64,000 nt of DNA from the NCBI GenBank assembly GCA_026214975.1, contig JAOBSW010000625.1, positions 1 through 64,000 of the forward strand, written 5' to 3'. The notes under the pieces are model-generated. The model saw nothing but the letters and a program-made list of their open reading frames with translations. It had not been told where the DNA came from and made no database searches. Made by a program: the position numbers and the translations under genes. This DNA is from Gentiana macrophylla. Lineage: Eukaryota > Streptophyta > Magnoliopsida > Gentianales > Gentianaceae. Below, one piece after another: positions 47,120 to 60,965 of the stretch; position 1 is the first letter of the stretch, and each line of letters opens with the position of its first letter.

Positions 47120-48948
47120 TGTTAGTAATATCATCCGCAACGGAAGCGATTTAAGGATCTAGATCTATAAAATACACGTAATAAAATAACTAGATCAATA
47201 TCTACAAGGGGGTTGTAGATCATACCTCTTGGATCTCAAAATCCAAGTTGAAGAACCGCAATAGGATGAACGAAGGAAAGCGTGAAGAGCACCACGATCT
47301 TCCGTACGTGTGATCCAAGCAACTCCCGGTGGAAGGAAATCCTCGACTCGAACCCTTTCGATATGCTACCCGGAAAAACCTGCAAGATTTCTCCTCAACC
47401 CTCTTGGCCGAAAATTCTATCTCCTCTCTAAGAGTTGATAGTCGAAATTATTGTGTGTGTTAAGGCTTGGAAGAACTCTCTTTATATAGGAGAGTAAAAC
47501 TTAACCTCCAAGGATTTTTATTTTGCAAATAAATAATCCAATAAATAAAAGATAATTCCATAATATTCTAGAACAAATCTAGAATAATATTTATCTTTAT
47601 TTCTTACCATAAATATTTATCTAATAAATATTTTGTGCACATATGTCTTATTAATACACAAGAAAACTAATTCATTGTTACCATAACATGCATATGGTGA
47701 AATTTTAATCAAATTTGACCTAGTCAATATGATTTTTATACACACTAATTTGCAAGATTATGGAAAATGTCTTTTCCACATATTTAATTATTTAGTCCAA
47801 ACTAATTTAATAGTTCACTAAACAATTAATTCACATATCGTTATAATTCAATTCTACCAAGAATTAAATTAATATTATTAGGATTCGACGTCCGAGAATA
47901 GCTATGCTATATTGGAGGCACGTCGGGGACCATGGACTAATAATCAGCGGCTCCGATAAATCAAATAAATAATTATCTTACGAACAGAATAATTATATTT
48001 GATAAATCAATCACAGGAATATGCCACCATAATCCCGTGACTGTACTCCTCCGATTATGAGATTATATTTATCTCTTCACGAGAATAATAATAAGCGTCT
48101 ATTGATATAATCATTACATATGGATTAATCCTCCATAGACTGTTCATTCTAAATCGGGAAGTTACCGTTAACCCTTTTAGAACCTCTTATCCTTATTTAC
48201 CATTAACCCCTAGTGATCAATTAATTCATACAACTCATTGGTGATCAATCGATTGTGTGATATGAACTCGCGATCGATCGTTTTAGGATTAACAAATAAA
48301 GGAATCGTCTATCTACTTCCATAAATGGAAGGAATGGATTCCGTATCCGTGATAACACGGACTACTCACTCAATCCAAGATACAATGCCAAGATGGGGTA
48401 ATTCGGACCACAGACTCGGTGTAATCCTTAACCGTCAAGTCAAACCTCATATGCGATTCAAGCGGTTGGATGTGATCACCTCAGATTAAGATATATCCAT
48501 AAATATGATCATCCATTGATTCGATAAGACTTTCGATTACGGAATTATATCGTGAACTCTAGTCAAATCGGTCCAAATACTATATGATATATCTATCATA
48601 TATAAATGCCCCACTAGGTTCTCTTAACCGAAAGTCCGGATAAGACAATCACACCTCTTGTGTTTCATGCGCATTAATAGCACGTTAAAGGAGAGACCCG
48701 ATACTCTCGATTAACTTCACTACAAGGCTAATTGTATTTTAAGTACATCTTCACTAACTCAATCCTCCGTGTATATCCTATACACTTTGAGTTAAGTGAT
48801 TACATAAACGATATACTTTAGGGTTTTCAGTAGTGTAAATACTATTGTCACATCGGTGAATATGAGAATAATAAATATGAATAATAATATCATTTCATTT
48901 ATTAAATAAAACAATTACAAAATTGTCTTTCGGGCATCACACCTAACA
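47120..48948 (-). repeat. 3' LTR of element B (1,829 bp)
   Basis: TGTTAGTAATATCATCC to CATCACACCTAACA on the + strand. A TATATAGG-like TATA box for the minus strand lies near 47485. The ends agree with the 5' LTR. Confidence 0.93.
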
Positions 48949-51900
48949 ATCTCCCACTTGCACGAAAGCATGTGATTAATTGTTTTAGAGCACACCCTAT
49001 TATTTAAAATACAACAAACTACATCTCCCACTTGCTCTAAAGCAATGGAGACTCATCCCGTATGCTAGTACCCACTAAGCATATCATAACCATTTCGATT
49101 CCAAAGTACACTCCGAGTATGCCGTCGTAGGATGGAGTCGGTGACTCGGGGATCACCTACATCTAAATGTCATGGGTCTTAATGATTAGTCGGGTTGTCG
49201 GCTCAGAGGCGATCCATAGAATCAAAACGTTACCGGTCCATCTAATCATGTGGTACTTTCCCAATATGCTTTGGACCTCTAGTGATTTCGAAAAACCTTA
49301 TAAGCTACCCCTTCATTGTTTGCACAATGATGTGGTATCGGCTTCCAAATCTAGAATCACTCCCAGATATGAAAAGGAAATCCTTAATCTATATCGCCTC
49401 TCTAGCTACTACAAAAGCCGCTAATCACCCAACTAGTTAAAGTCGAGTTGGCGCTGCTGGATTCCTCCAGGCAATAGCTTCAACACAAGAGTAAACACTG
49501 AGCCCGAGATCGACTTAACGATCATCCTCAATTTGACTTAAAGTCAAAATCAGTGTATCACACATATCCAAGTTCACACATGAATATGTCCGCATATTAT
49601 TCCTCGTTCTCTCAAGATACTAAAGGACATACTAAACTTGCTATGTTAACCGCCGAATCTAAGATTCGACCAAATTTGACGTTCAATAACCTAACCATCT
49701 CTTACTAGAAAGAGAATCTATCCCATTTCTCCTGATCCGAAGATTTAGAGAGTCATTCACGAGGCATAGGGTAGAACTTCCTCGTTGAATGTTGCATACA
49801 CGGATGCATCATCTTAACCAATAAGATGGATAGGAAACGATGGATGATCTAATGAATTCGACCAGTCAAACTCTTTAGGATGTTGTCCAAATCTCTGTTG
49901 TAGAGAATTGTGGCATTGTCAGATTCTGACTTCAGATAACACACCCATGTTGATTCCAACTGGTGCAGTGTTATCCTTCACAAACACTAATATATATTTA
50001 TATACACTACCGTACTAAAATTGATATCCAGTCTACAAAAGACTTATCAATATACTGGTCAAATCCACATATTGTAGAAATATATGACTTTCAATGACCG
50101 AGAGGTTTGCTCTTTATCCACAAAGGACATAAGCCTTGATGATCATCATCTGTCATAAGTTCATAAGGCAATACCCTTTTGTTCGAATGAATCCAGACTC
50201 CGTTTGTTTGGCAAGAAAGTCTCAGGGAATCACCCCTATTTTACGCTTTTGAGCGAAATCATGCAATACCGAACTCATTCTACTCTTTTCCGTGTAGATC
50301 CAATTACTCCCTTTGGGCTGAGGCGCTCGGTGGTTCTACAAGAGCATGAGCAATTGGAGTACCGAACTCCATTCATAGGGTTATGGCTATTAAACCAACC
50401 TCTATTATCGAGAATCCTATATTGCTCACAAAAGAGCCATAGGTCATCAATCGATCCTCAGACTACAAAGTCTGCAGAAACCCGTAATGGGTAATGGATA
50501 AAACATACTCCCAATACTTTCTGGGTGGATCGAAATTCTGATATAGTTTAGTAGTATTTAGTGTTATCACCAACAACCGATGTTGGATGTGGTCTGATTT
50601 TAATCAGTTAGAAGAATTTCAAAGTCCGAAATCACCTAAGTTTGTCTCCCGTTTGACACGAATGACACTAGTGACATACATATATGTCACTCTGGTTTTT
50701 AAAAGGCTTAAGAGAAAATATCTCTTTCGAAAAATAATTGCATTATCGATTAACTAGTTCAACGTCCTAGTTACTTTCCACTTTTTAACGAAGTCAATAC
50801 TAGTCAATTAATTTTTTAAGCAATTTAGTAAGGGATATAATGCTGTAAATAAAATGACATATATTAATTCAAGTGTAACACTAATATATTATTTTATTTT
50901 AGGAATTGTAAACTAAAAAATAAGTCTACTCTACCATTCCAAAGTTTTAACCTCGCATCTCAGTGCCGCCGTAGGGTAGGTCAAAGAGATGACGGTTAAA
51001 TCGAGACAATCTCATCAATGAATAACTTGTGAGAATCAAACATCCCACGAGAATCGAACATCCCTTAATTCATTGACTACCTTCCTTTTTAGCCTAGATA
51101 TTACCAAAAATATCCTTTATGAGTGTGACCTACTATATCGGATCTCTTGAGTACGCCTGAGTGTGCCATCGTAGGATAGGTCGGTGACCCGACGCAGTAC
51201 CCAGTAAATCCTATCCTTTCGGAGACCAAGCCATGAATGTTGATAGGTGAACACCATCCGTAGGGGGACGAAATCAAAGCGCCGCGAGGCGTCACCCTTC
51301 TCTCACTTACTTGTATCATAGTAGAGGCCGTGGGGTTGGTGTGGCCTCCCCGCTCCCACTCAATATTTTGGAAGTGGTGGTGGGTTAACTAACCACGTCT
51401 TTTGATGTTAACATAAAAGCACATCGAATCAAGGATTCCGAATGGTGTCGGTAACGTAGGCAAGCCTACCCGTCCTATTCGTTGGAACATATGTGACAGT
51501 CGGACGAAGTCGGGTCAAGAGAGCCCCATTGAGATAAGAAGAATCACCCCTCCGCTCGCCGGTGTAGCTTAGTCTTGCGGACCCCGTGCATACATCACAC
51601 TAGGAGGGTTAAGTCGGTCGAGCCTAGCTCGATTGACCACCCAACCTATAAAGCGAACCGTTTTTATCCAAGATTTATTGTTCTTTTACCATCATTCAAT
51701 CTCGTAGACACTACGAATCAAAACGTGATCTCGTTTGGGCTTTTACGGCGGTTCACGAGAACACACACGAAAAAGCTTAACGATTTCATAACCCGTCCTC
51801 GGATCTTTAATTAGTTACTAAATTAATTAATTACCACGTATTAATTAAATTTCAACTAATTATGCGAGTTTGTATACATGCATATTTTAATTACCAAAAT

Positions 51901-52763
51901 TAAAATTCTACATGTATGCATGGAGTGGATTTATGATATGACGTATGTCACAAGTAATTCGATTTTATATCTATTTTATGATCAAACACATAAAAATAAA
52001 TTGCGGAAAATTTAAACAGCGAGATGGATCGTTGGTATTCGACTAACCTATTTTCTAAGGAAAGCGTAAATAAATTCTAAGTCTTCAAATCTTGATCTTG
52101 ATCTTGATCTTGAAAACTTCCGGATCTTCAAAAAACGATCTTGACACGAACCACGAACGACGAGGAGAGGAGGCCGTAATATACCAATATATTAAAAAAT
52201 ATATCTATATTATCAAATTGTTTTAAATTTTTTTTTTTTTTTAATTCTCGGCTGTTATGCAAATATTTTATTTTTTTTATTTGGTCAAAACTTGCTGCTA
52301 AACCTAATACATTAGGTTACAAGAAACAAAATTTTTGCAGCCGCCAAACAAAAAAAAAAAAACAATTGCCGACGGAAAAATAAATTAATTAAACAATTCG
52401 GCCTCCTCCCGTTTTTACCTTCTTGATGATCTTCAACACATCATCTTCGTCGTCTCGAACCCGGATCAAAATTAAATACAAAAAGGTACTACCTTTTACA
52501 ATTTTTCGCATGACATAAAATAAATTATTACATCCTACGCTTCAATTGATTCTAATCAAAAGAGCTACAAAATAGATCTACGGGTAAACAATACCAACTC
52601 CAATCCATCTCTTCAACCAAGACATTCATAACATAAAAAAAAATAAACATAATTTTCGGCCCCTTTTATAAAAAAAATTGGGACAAAAAATCTACATGTT
52701 TTACCACTCCTAGATCTAATATTTTATACGTATAAATATAGATCACCATGTCTCTGATACCAC
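48949..52763 (-). other. interior of element B, no coding capacity seen
   Basis: The polypurine tract in use is at 48949-48963. A second similar tract (minus AGCAAGTGGGAGATG) lies at about 49021-49036. Blocks match the interior of element A, but the part corresponding to about 34400-36000 of A is mostly missing. Frequent stops occur in all frames. Confidence 0.8.
52751..52762 (-). other. primer binding site of element B
   Basis: TGGTATCAGAGA on the minus strand, one base after the LTR end. It is of initiator tRNA-Met type and closer to consensus than that of element A. Confidence 0.88.
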
Positions 52764-54598
52764 TGTTAGTAATATCATCCACAACGGAAGCGATTTAAGG
52801 ATCTAGATCTATAAAATACACGTAATAAAATAACTAGATCTATATCTACAAGGGGGTTGTAGATCATACCTCTTGGATCTCAAAATCCAAGTTGAAGAAC
52901 CGCAATAGGATGAACGAAGGAAAGCGTGAAGAACACCACGATCTTCCGTGACGTGTGATCCAAGCAACTCCGGTGGAAGGAAATCCTCGACTCGAACCCT
53001 TCCGATATGCTACTGGGAAAAACCTCCAAGATTTCTCCTCAACCCTCTTGGCGAAAATTCTATCTCTCTACAGAGTTGATAGTCGAAATTATTGTGTGTG
53101 TTAAGGCTTGGAAGAACTCTCTTTATATAGGAGAGTAAAACTTAACCTCCAAGGATTTTTATTTTGCAAATAAATAATCCAATAAATAAAAGATAATTCC
53201 ATAATATTCTAGAACAAATCTAGAATAATATTTATCTTTATTTCTTACCATAAATATTTATCTAGTAAATATTTTGTGCACATGTCTTATTAATACACAA
53301 GAAAACTAATTCTTGTTACCATAACATGCATATGGGTGAAATTTTAATCAAATTTGACCTAGTCAATATGATTTTTTTATACACACTAATTTTTAAGATT
53401 ATGGAAAATGTCTTTTCCAGCATATTTAATTATTTAGTCAAACTAATTTAATAGTTATTTAAACAATTAATTCACATATCGTTATAATTCAATTCTACCA
53501 AGAATTAAATTAATATTATTAGGATTCGACGTCGAGAATAGCATTTATGCTTATATTGGAGCACGTCGGGGACCAATGGATTAATAATCAGTGCTCCGAT
53601 AAATCAAATAAATAATTATCTTACGAGCAGAATAATTATATTTGATAAATCAATCAGAGAATATGCCACCATAATCCCCGATGGTATACTCCTCCGATTA
53701 TGAGATTATATTTATCTCTTCACGAGAATAATAATAGCGTCCATTGATATAATCATTACATATGGATTAATCCTCCATGATTATTCATTCTAAATCGGGA
53801 AGTTACCGTTAACCCTTTTAGAACCTCTTATCCTTATTTACCATTAACCCCGCAGTGATCAATTAATTCATACAACTCACCATTTGGTGATCAATCGAGT
53901 GTGTGATATGAACTCGCGCGATCGATCGCTTTCTAGGATTAACAAATAAAGAAGGCGTACATCTACTTCCGTAAATGGAAGGAATGGATTCCGTATCTGT
54001 GATAACACGGACTACTCACTCAATCGAGACAATGCCAAGATGGGGTAATTCGGACCTACAGACTCGGTGTAATCCTTAACCGTCAAGTCAAACCTCATCT
54101 TGATTCAAGCGGTTATTTCGTGATCACCTCAGGATTAAGATATATCCATAAATATGATCATCCATTGATTCGATAAGACTTCGATTACGGAATTATATCG
54201 TGAACTCTAGTCAAATCGGTCCAAATTTCATATGATATATCTATCATATATAAATGCCTCACTAGGTTCTCTTAACGAAAGTCCGGATAAGACAATCACA
54301 CTCTATCGTGTTTCAGGCGCATTAATAGCACGTTAAAGGAGAGACCCGATACTCTCGATTAACTTCACTACGGGCTAATTGTATTTTAAGTACATCTTCA
54401 CTAACTTTCAATCCTCCCGTGTATATCCTATACACTTTGAGTTAAGTGATTACATAAACGATATACTTTAGGGTTTTCTGTAGTGTAAATACTATTGTCA
54501 CATCGGTGAATATGAGAATAATAAATATGAATAATAATATCATTTCATTTATTAAATAAAACAATTACAAAATTGTCTTTCGGGCATCACACCTAACA
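52764..54598 (-). repeat. 5' LTR of element B (1,835 bp)
   Basis: Same ends as the 3' LTR; ATTTC follows at 54599-54603. Differences from the partner are short indels and substitutions. Confidence 0.93.
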
Positions 54599-54809
54599 AT
54601 TTCTCATACGCAAACTCGTGAGTTTCGTGCAAGCTTTGTTAAAGTTGCCTCTTTTGGCTTTCCTTTCGTTGAGATGTATTCTAAGACCTCTCCTTTGAGC
54701 AAGAAGACCTCGGTGCGCCTGAAGAAGCGATGAAGGTGATGATCTCTGACCTCGCCGTACGTGGGCTTTCTGGACGATCTTCACGTCTAAAGACCGAAAG
54801 CTTGCTATT

Positions 54810-54829
54810 TTCCCGGTAACGGAGCCAAC
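54810..54829 (-). other. primer binding site of element 3
   Basis: GTTGGCTCCGTTACCGGGAA on the minus strand, one base different from element 2 over the shared part. Confidence 0.75.
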
Positions 54830-55450
54830 TGATGCCGAAATCATCACGGTTGTTTTAATGGAGATTGTATGGTGGATATCTGGCTTATATGATGTATATT
54901 TGTGTGGTGTTTGTCGGTGGTGCTCGGCGGTGCCAGAGGATTCCGGCGGTGGTGCTTAATTAGAAATGAGAGAGTGGACAAATTGGCTTTGCCTTGTGTT
55001 TTATATCATTTTTTCGTCCCCCCTTCAAATGGGTTACACGCTGCCCTATTTATAGGGGAGCCACCGACTAAAGTTGGTTTATTTGCAAATGAGGACATAT
55101 AGTACAAACAGAGATATTTATCTACGATGAATGGCTTATAAGCGGAGCTAATAGGTCGCGCTCACGATGGCCTCGCCGATCCCTCGTATCTTTATATCAT
55201 TGTCTTTCCAAACTAGAGTAGTTCTTCCTACAAGTGTTATGGCGAGTCTCAGCGGCGGACTTGATTGTCGGGAGGGCCTAATGGCCTGAAAGCCTTTGGC
55301 GAGCTGAAAACTTGGCGGCCTGAGGGCCTCGTGTCCTGATGGCCTCATGGCCTAGAGGTCGTAGCTTGTCTTCTTTATGTTGGCGACTCACGGTCTCTCG
55401 ACGGACCTAATGACACAGGGTTGGCGGGCGCTCTGGCACGATAGCGTCAC
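54830..55450 (-). repeat. LTR of element 3 (about 0.6 kb)
   Basis: The inner edge is exact (minus strand ends CGGCATCA). A TATA box CTATAAATAG lies at 55046-55055 (minus). The outer edge is a guess at GCGTCACA; the GC-rich sequence stops near 55490. A run of GGCCT-rich short palindromes fills 55280-55360. Confidence 0.6.
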
Positions 55451-56342
55451 ATGTAACCAAAGGCTTGAAGCGGGCCGACGGCCATGAGTTCGTGGATTAT
55501 GGATATGATGGTATTAACAATGTCCATATTTATTTTGTAATATAAAATGAATTTTAGACACTTTTTGAAAAGAAAAGGAAAAAAAAAAACTATCGAAACA
55601 GAGTTGCAATTTTGATCCTTATCTGATTCATTTTGAGGTGTATATTCATTGAAACCACATGTTTTCACGCCTGCCTTTCCTTGTAGAGTAGTAAATGTTT
55701 TCTCTTAACTATACAACTATCCAAACAGAGTTGCTATTTTGCTCCTCAATAAACAATCTTGAAAACTCAGATAGCACTACGTACACATATGGGGTCGATA
55801 TCAACCCCTAATTACTGGGTTTTTCTTCTTCAAGCCGCAACAGTAGCAGATTCCTTACAAGTTCGTTGCTTTCACTGTCTGCATTTATCCCACCCTCTAA
55901 GCTTTACTTTCTTGTACGATTTTTCTCTCTGCCACATGCTTTTCTCAGATTCTGTTATTGTTATTTTGATTTTGAATGTTTAAGATCTCTTTCTCACCTG
56001 TAGAACACTTCTTGTTTGTATTGTATAGAAAAGAAAAGCCTCATTGTACTACGCCAATGTGAAACTAAATTGATGCATGATTTCCGCCCTTTCTAATTAG
56101 TCAATGTGCATCAATCTTTCTGCAACATTCTTGTGTGAATCAGATTTTACACTTATTTATTTCTTTTCCCCTTAACAGACACCACATTAAATCTACAATT
56201 TTCATAATCCTTGTTGTGGTACCCCATATAGATTTAGTGAGGTGTCTTTAAATGCCTGTTCTTTGGACCTTTAAGGACACCAATAAATCTACGTTTGCTA
56301 TTAAGGGCACCCAATAACTGTCTATTTTTAACGTTGCTATGT
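55451..56342. other. unique-looking sequence, no gene supported
   Basis: AT-rich. An approximate direct repeat (AACAGAGTTGCAATTTTGATCC near 55600 and its variant near 55725) is present. A short frame at 55789-55983 starts MGSISTPNYWVF and ends near a possible splice donor, but nothing ties it to a gene. Sequence at 56240-56310 contains AAGGGCACC-type inverted motifs that may be a MITE remnant. Confidence 0.4.
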
Positions 56343-56583
56343 TGTTAAGCACATGCCTTAACTAGGGTTTCCAGAGAGCAAATTGAGTAGGAAAAGAGAT
56401 GGAAAACACGGTAGAAGAAGAAGAGAAAAAAAGGGAAAATAGGGATTTTATTAATGTCAAAGTTAAGCAATAATGCAACTCACACATCCCTTTATACCTC
56501 CTAGCTCGACAGAGGTTAAGGGTGAACACATACACTAGTACACCTAGTAATACAGTCCTACCTGATGTGGCTAGTTCCTAACA
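56343..56583 (-). repeat. 3' LTR of the chromovirus
   Basis: Matches the 5' LTR from AATTGAGTAGGAAAAGAG (about 56378) to TAGTTCCTAACA. The first 35 bases differ from the partner, so the left edge may be at 56378 rather than 56343. Confidence 0.75.
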
Positions 56584-56593
56584 TCACCCTCCC

Positions 56594-59500
56594 CTAATGA
56601 CCTTGCTTGACCACAAGGAAGGGAAAATCTGGGAAATTGGACAAGATAAAGTCTTCATCCTCCCAAGTGGACTGGTATGCTTCAAGAATCGGCCACTTGA
56701 TCTTCCACTGGACAATGCCCCTGTTGAACCTCTTTAAAGACCTGATTTCCAAGACCCTCTCTGAATAAACAACAATCTGGCCACCCTGGTTAGTAATTGG
56801 TAGATTGGCAGAAGGTTGAATATCAGCCCCAATGTACCTTTTGAGCATAGAAACATGAAACACAAGATGGATTTTAGACCCCTGTGGTAGCTGCAACTTG
56901 TAAGCCACTTCATTAAGTCTTGCCACAATCTTGAAAGGTCCAAAGTACTTAGTTCAGAGCTTGGGATTCTTCTTTAATGCTACTGAATTCTGCCTGTATG
57001 GCTGGTGTTTCAGAAATACACAATCACCCACAACTAATTTTCTGTGTTGATCTGCATAGAATTTCATCCTAGACTGAGCCTCTTCTAACTGGTTTTTGAG
57101 ATCCCTCACAATAGCCTATTTTTGTCTCAAGAAAGCTTCTACATCAATATCTTGCTCCTCAGCAAAGGTGCCCTATGAAAGTGGCATAGGAAGATAACCT
57201 ACTGAGCAGTCTGAGCTTCAAATGGTGTAAGATTGATGGTTATATTGGAATTGGTGTTGCACCAATGTTCTGCTAAATGAAGCCACTTCTTCCATCTAAT
57301 AGGTCTCTGAAAGGTCATACACCTACGATACATCTCAATGCACTGATTCACCCTTTCTGCCTGAGCATCTGTTTGAGGATGGTAATCTATACAGTAAAAT
57401 AGTTTGACCCCTGCCAACTTCATCAAGTGGCTCCAGAAGTAAGAAGTAAACACTTTGTCCCTGTCACTAACAATGCTATCTGGAATAATGTAACCTATAG
57501 ACCTCAGTGAAGAAAACCGTTGCAACAATCTCTTTTGAATGCCTATTTTCCAATGCCATGAAATGAGCAAATTTGGTCAGTCTGTCAATTAACACAAATG
57601 TCACACTCTTCCCGTCGTATATTGGTAGCCCTCAATGAAAACATGCTCAATTGGGACCAAACACTCTCTGGGATAGGTAAGGGTTGTAACAACCCATAGG
57701 GCTTATCATGAAGACTCTAACATTGCTGACAGGTAGAGCATTTCTGTATCAGATCCTGCACATCCCTTTTGAGATTAGGTCAATAGAATAACTTCTTAAT
57801 TCTGTTGTAGCAAGCTCTAATCCTCGAGTGTCCTCCCATATGACTGGAATGGAGCTGCTCTAAAAGTTCCGCCTCAATTCTCAAGTGGATCCCACATATA
57901 TCCTGCCATTATATCTTAAGAGACCCTGATGCAGAGTATAATATGGATTTGGGGTTGTGCAATCATCAAATTCCTCAACAACTACATCTCCTTTGTAGAT
58001 GGATGTTACTTCATGGATCCAAAAATGAGCCACTGAACTAATGAGGTTTAGACGACCATTATGGTTCTATTTGGACAAAACACCAGCCACCACATTCTCT
58101 CCTCCCTTTTTGTATTCAATGGTAAAGTCCAACCCCATGAGTTTGGTAACTCCTTTCTGTTGTAATGTAGTAGTAGTTTTACGATCTAATAAAAACTTGA
58201 GACTCTGCTGATCTATCAAGATTATGAAAGGCATGCCTTGTATATCTTGTTTCCACTTAGAAATTACCATAAGAATAGCCAAAAGTTCCTTCTCATGGAT
58301 GCGTAGATAAGCCCATTTCTTTATTATTGAAGGCTATGCTAATATAGGCCACTGGTTTCTTACCCTGTTGTAAGACTGTTCCTAATCCTTTTCCACATCC
58401 ATTTGTCTCTATGCAACAATGAGACAAAATCTGGTAAAGTGGGCACATGGGACTGACACATGGCTTGCTTCAATTCATCAAAAGCCTTGTGAGATTCAGG
58501 GGTCCACAAAAACCTTCTTTTTTTAGCATGTCATTAAGATGCTTAGCCAGGATCCCATAAGATGGTACAAACCCCCTACAGAGCCCATTAAGTCCCGAAA
58601 ATCCTTTCAATTCAATGACAATGTCTGGGAGAGGCCAGTTGGACGTTGCCTCTATCTTAGAGGGATCATTGTAAACATTCCCTTGCATGATAATGTGGCC
58701 CACATATTCCACTTTGTCTTGACCAAAAGAACACGTGGAAAGCTTGGCATAAAATTGACCCTTCTATCAGAACTTCCAGAACCACTGTCCTACATGCTCT
58801 GTCAGATCAACACTGTAGATGAGGATATCATCAAAGAATGCTAATACAAATTTCCTTAGGAATGGCTTGAGTAGTTCATTAATGTTTCTCCGAAAGGTGA
58901 CAAGGGCATTGGTGAGGCCAAATGGCATGACTAAAATCTCAAAATGGCCATGATATGTGACAAAGCTGTCTTATGCACATTCCCCCACTCATTAGAATCT
59001 AATGAAATCCAGATCTAAGGTCAATCTTTGTGAATACTCTTGCCCTGCCAAGTTCATCCAACAGACCACCAATGACTGGGATGGGGTATCTATCCTTGAT
59101 GGTCAAATCATTGAGCTTCTTATAATCTATACACCCCATCCATATGTCATCTTTCTTTTTGACCAACAACATTGAGGAAGAGAATGGATTGTTATTGTGT
59201 TTAAATATACCTTGCTTCAACATACCATCCACCAACACTTCAATATCATACTTTTGATGATGGGGATACATGTAGGGCTTGAGTTTGACAGGGCCAGACC
59301 CTTTGAGGACAAATGAGTGCTCATATCCTCTCTTTGGTGGCAGACTCTTAGGAGCAGCAAACACATCATTGAACACCTCCAACAAAGGCCCCACTTCAAC
59401 ATGAACACTATTGTTTTCTTTCTCATGGACCATGTACAGGAAACCATTGAGGCCATATGTTCCTTTCCTCAAACTGTTCATCAACTTTTTGCAACTAAAC

Positions 59501-59845
59501 ATCCTCAAATGACCCTCATCACAAGTTCCCCTCAATGATATCTGAACACCGTCTTTCACAAAGGGCAAGCATATGCTATGGAAGTTGAATGTAACTTGAC
59601 CGAACTTACTCAACCAACCAACCTCTAAAACCATATCACACCCTCTCAACTTAATCAATATGATATCATGTTGGAATACTGCACCCTGCATGTACCACGT
59701 CTGATCTGAACATTTGGAATCACCAGTGATAGTATTCCCATCAACAACAGTTATAACCATGGGGTGGCTAGGCATAATCTTGCAACCAGCCTCTTTCGCC
59801 CACTTTCTGATCCAAGAAAGAGTGGGAGGCCCCGCTATCAATCAG
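56594..59845 (-). pseudogene. chromovirus protease-RT-RNase H-integrase-chromodomain
   Basis: Minus-strand order: the protease active site DSGASHSFLD (about 59845-59815) with a frameshift right after; RT with CIDYKKLNDLTIKDRYPIP and FTKIDLRSGFH (about 59000), the palm motif FFDDILIYS (about 58824-58840), then the connection. RNase H holds ILIDQQSLKFLLDRK (about 58200). Integrase has IVSDRDKVFTSYFW (about 57460) and a YHPQTDAQAERVN block (about 57380). The C-terminus includes KIHLVFHVSMLKRYIG and a chromodomain-like end (VQWKIKWP, STWEDEDFI, about 56750-56640). At least six frame changes or stops are present. The chromodomain of such elements is thought to steer integration to heterochromatin marks. 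Confidence 0.9.
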
Positions 59846-59868
59846 GATCACCATTGATCTTCTCTTAA

Positions 59869-60782
59869 TCATTCCCTTAATTTTGAATGTGATGGGAGTG
59901 ACTTGTTGGCCTGCCAAAGAATAAACGGATAGCTGAGATTCCTAAAGTTCATTTTGTGTGAAATCTTCCTCATCAACAAAATCCTCATCCTCATCCAGAA
60001 TGAAATAAATGTGCTTCTGTCTGCATTTGTGGCTAGGTGTGTACTTCTCATCACACCTGGAACACGATCCTTTCGCTCTCTTGTCCTGAATTTTTTTAGG
60101 AGTAATTGCCCTCTATAAAACAGGTCTTTGTTATGTGTTTGGAATTCTGTCGAACACCTTGGGTACAATCTGTGTCTGCTTGATATTCCCTCCAGAATAT
60201 GATATTTTGGGCTAGGCTTATGATTAAGGGACAATATCACACATTCCTGACATCTGGCTGCTTTTACAACTAATGACATTGTGGCTGGATGCATCAGCCT
60301 CACCATGGATTTGATTTCTATTTTGAGTCCTATGATGAAACAAGACATATAATGGAACTCTGTAAGCCTAGGGCACTGCATTTGTACTAAGCTCTTCAAT
60401 TCGGCTAAGTACTCATCCACAAACCCCACTTGCTTCAACTCATGAAACTCATTCACATCCATTTCCATAGACTTCGAACTAAATCGCTTCAAAATCTCGT
60501 CTCATAATAGGCCAAGTCAAGTAAGGAAAACTCACTCTCAACTCCACACCAAACATCATCGAATTTGCTCAGGAAAATCAACTCCATTGGGGCCTCACCG
60601 TTAAACAGAGGAAAATCTATTTTAGGAGCTTTACGAATATGCTCATACCTTTCACCCTTCGATGAAGTCTCAGCTGACTCAGTTCGACGATGAGTTGGAA
60701 GCAGTCCATCTCCTAATGCCACAACTGGAGCCTCTGGAGTTGATTCAAACTTGTGTTCTACTTTATCAATGTAAGCTCTCAT
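59869..60782 (-). pseudogene. chromovirus Gag
   Basis: Two overlapping pieces in different frames (60782-60489 and 60492-59869). The first carries KIDFPLFNGEAP, the start of the chromovirus Gag core. The second holds GFVDEYLAELKSLVQMQCP and FIIGLKIEIKSMVRLMHP, typical of the Gag of plant chromodomain elements. A zinc-binding CSRCDEKYTPSHKC lies further on, at about 60065-60015, in a shifted frame. The frame change at 60490 and shifts before the knuckle make it inactive. Confidence 0.85.
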
Positions 60783-60950
60783 TAATTTCTTGAGAGAATC
60801 AACCTGATTCTAGATCTTATGGTCCAACTGGGCTTGAAGTTCTTCTAACTTCGAGTTAAATTTCTCAGTCATCTTTAGCTATGATGATCTGAGTTCATCA
60901 ATTGATTTGACAACCATAACCTGATAACCGTGATCACAGGGGTAGGTCGT

Positions 60951-60963
60951 AGCTCCGATACCA
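60951..60963 (-). other. primer binding site of the chromovirus
   Basis: TGGTATCGGAGCT on the minus strand, complementary to initiator tRNA-Met, after a two-base gap from the LTR. Confidence 0.85.
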
Positions 60964-60965
60964 GA

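Larger units (their letters stand above)
47120..54598 (-). mobile_element. element B: non-coding copia-like LTR element (7.5 kb)
   Basis: LTRs of 1,829 and 1,835 bp flank a 3.8-kb interior. The TSD is ATTTC (47115-47119 and 54599-54603). The primer site TGGTATCAGAGA and the polypurine tract GTGCAAGTGGGAGAT show copia type and minus sense. No Gag or pol was found. It is related to element A but clearly a separate family. Confidence 0.93.
45987..55450 (-). mobile_element. Ty3/gypsy element 3 (Tat-like), 5' part only, split by element B
   Basis: On the minus strand: LTR (about 55450-54830), primer binding site, leader (54809-54604), element B, remaining leader (47119-46613) and the first 209 codons of Gag (46612-45987). 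The rest is gone. The primer site and the Gag start resemble element 2, so both belong to related families. ATTTC on both sides of element B proves the leader was one piece. Confidence 0.82.

Noticed and set aside
55789..55983. 5' exon of the hydrolase gene
   Set aside because: The frame starting MGSISTPNYWVF is not similar to known N-termini of the family as far as I can tell, and the downstream exon has an in-frame stop before its ATG. Left as unproven.
56240..56342. MITE split by the chromovirus
   Set aside because: AAGGGCACC-type inverted motifs occur on both sides of the element (56300 and 61188), but the alignment is short and gapped and no TSD was found.
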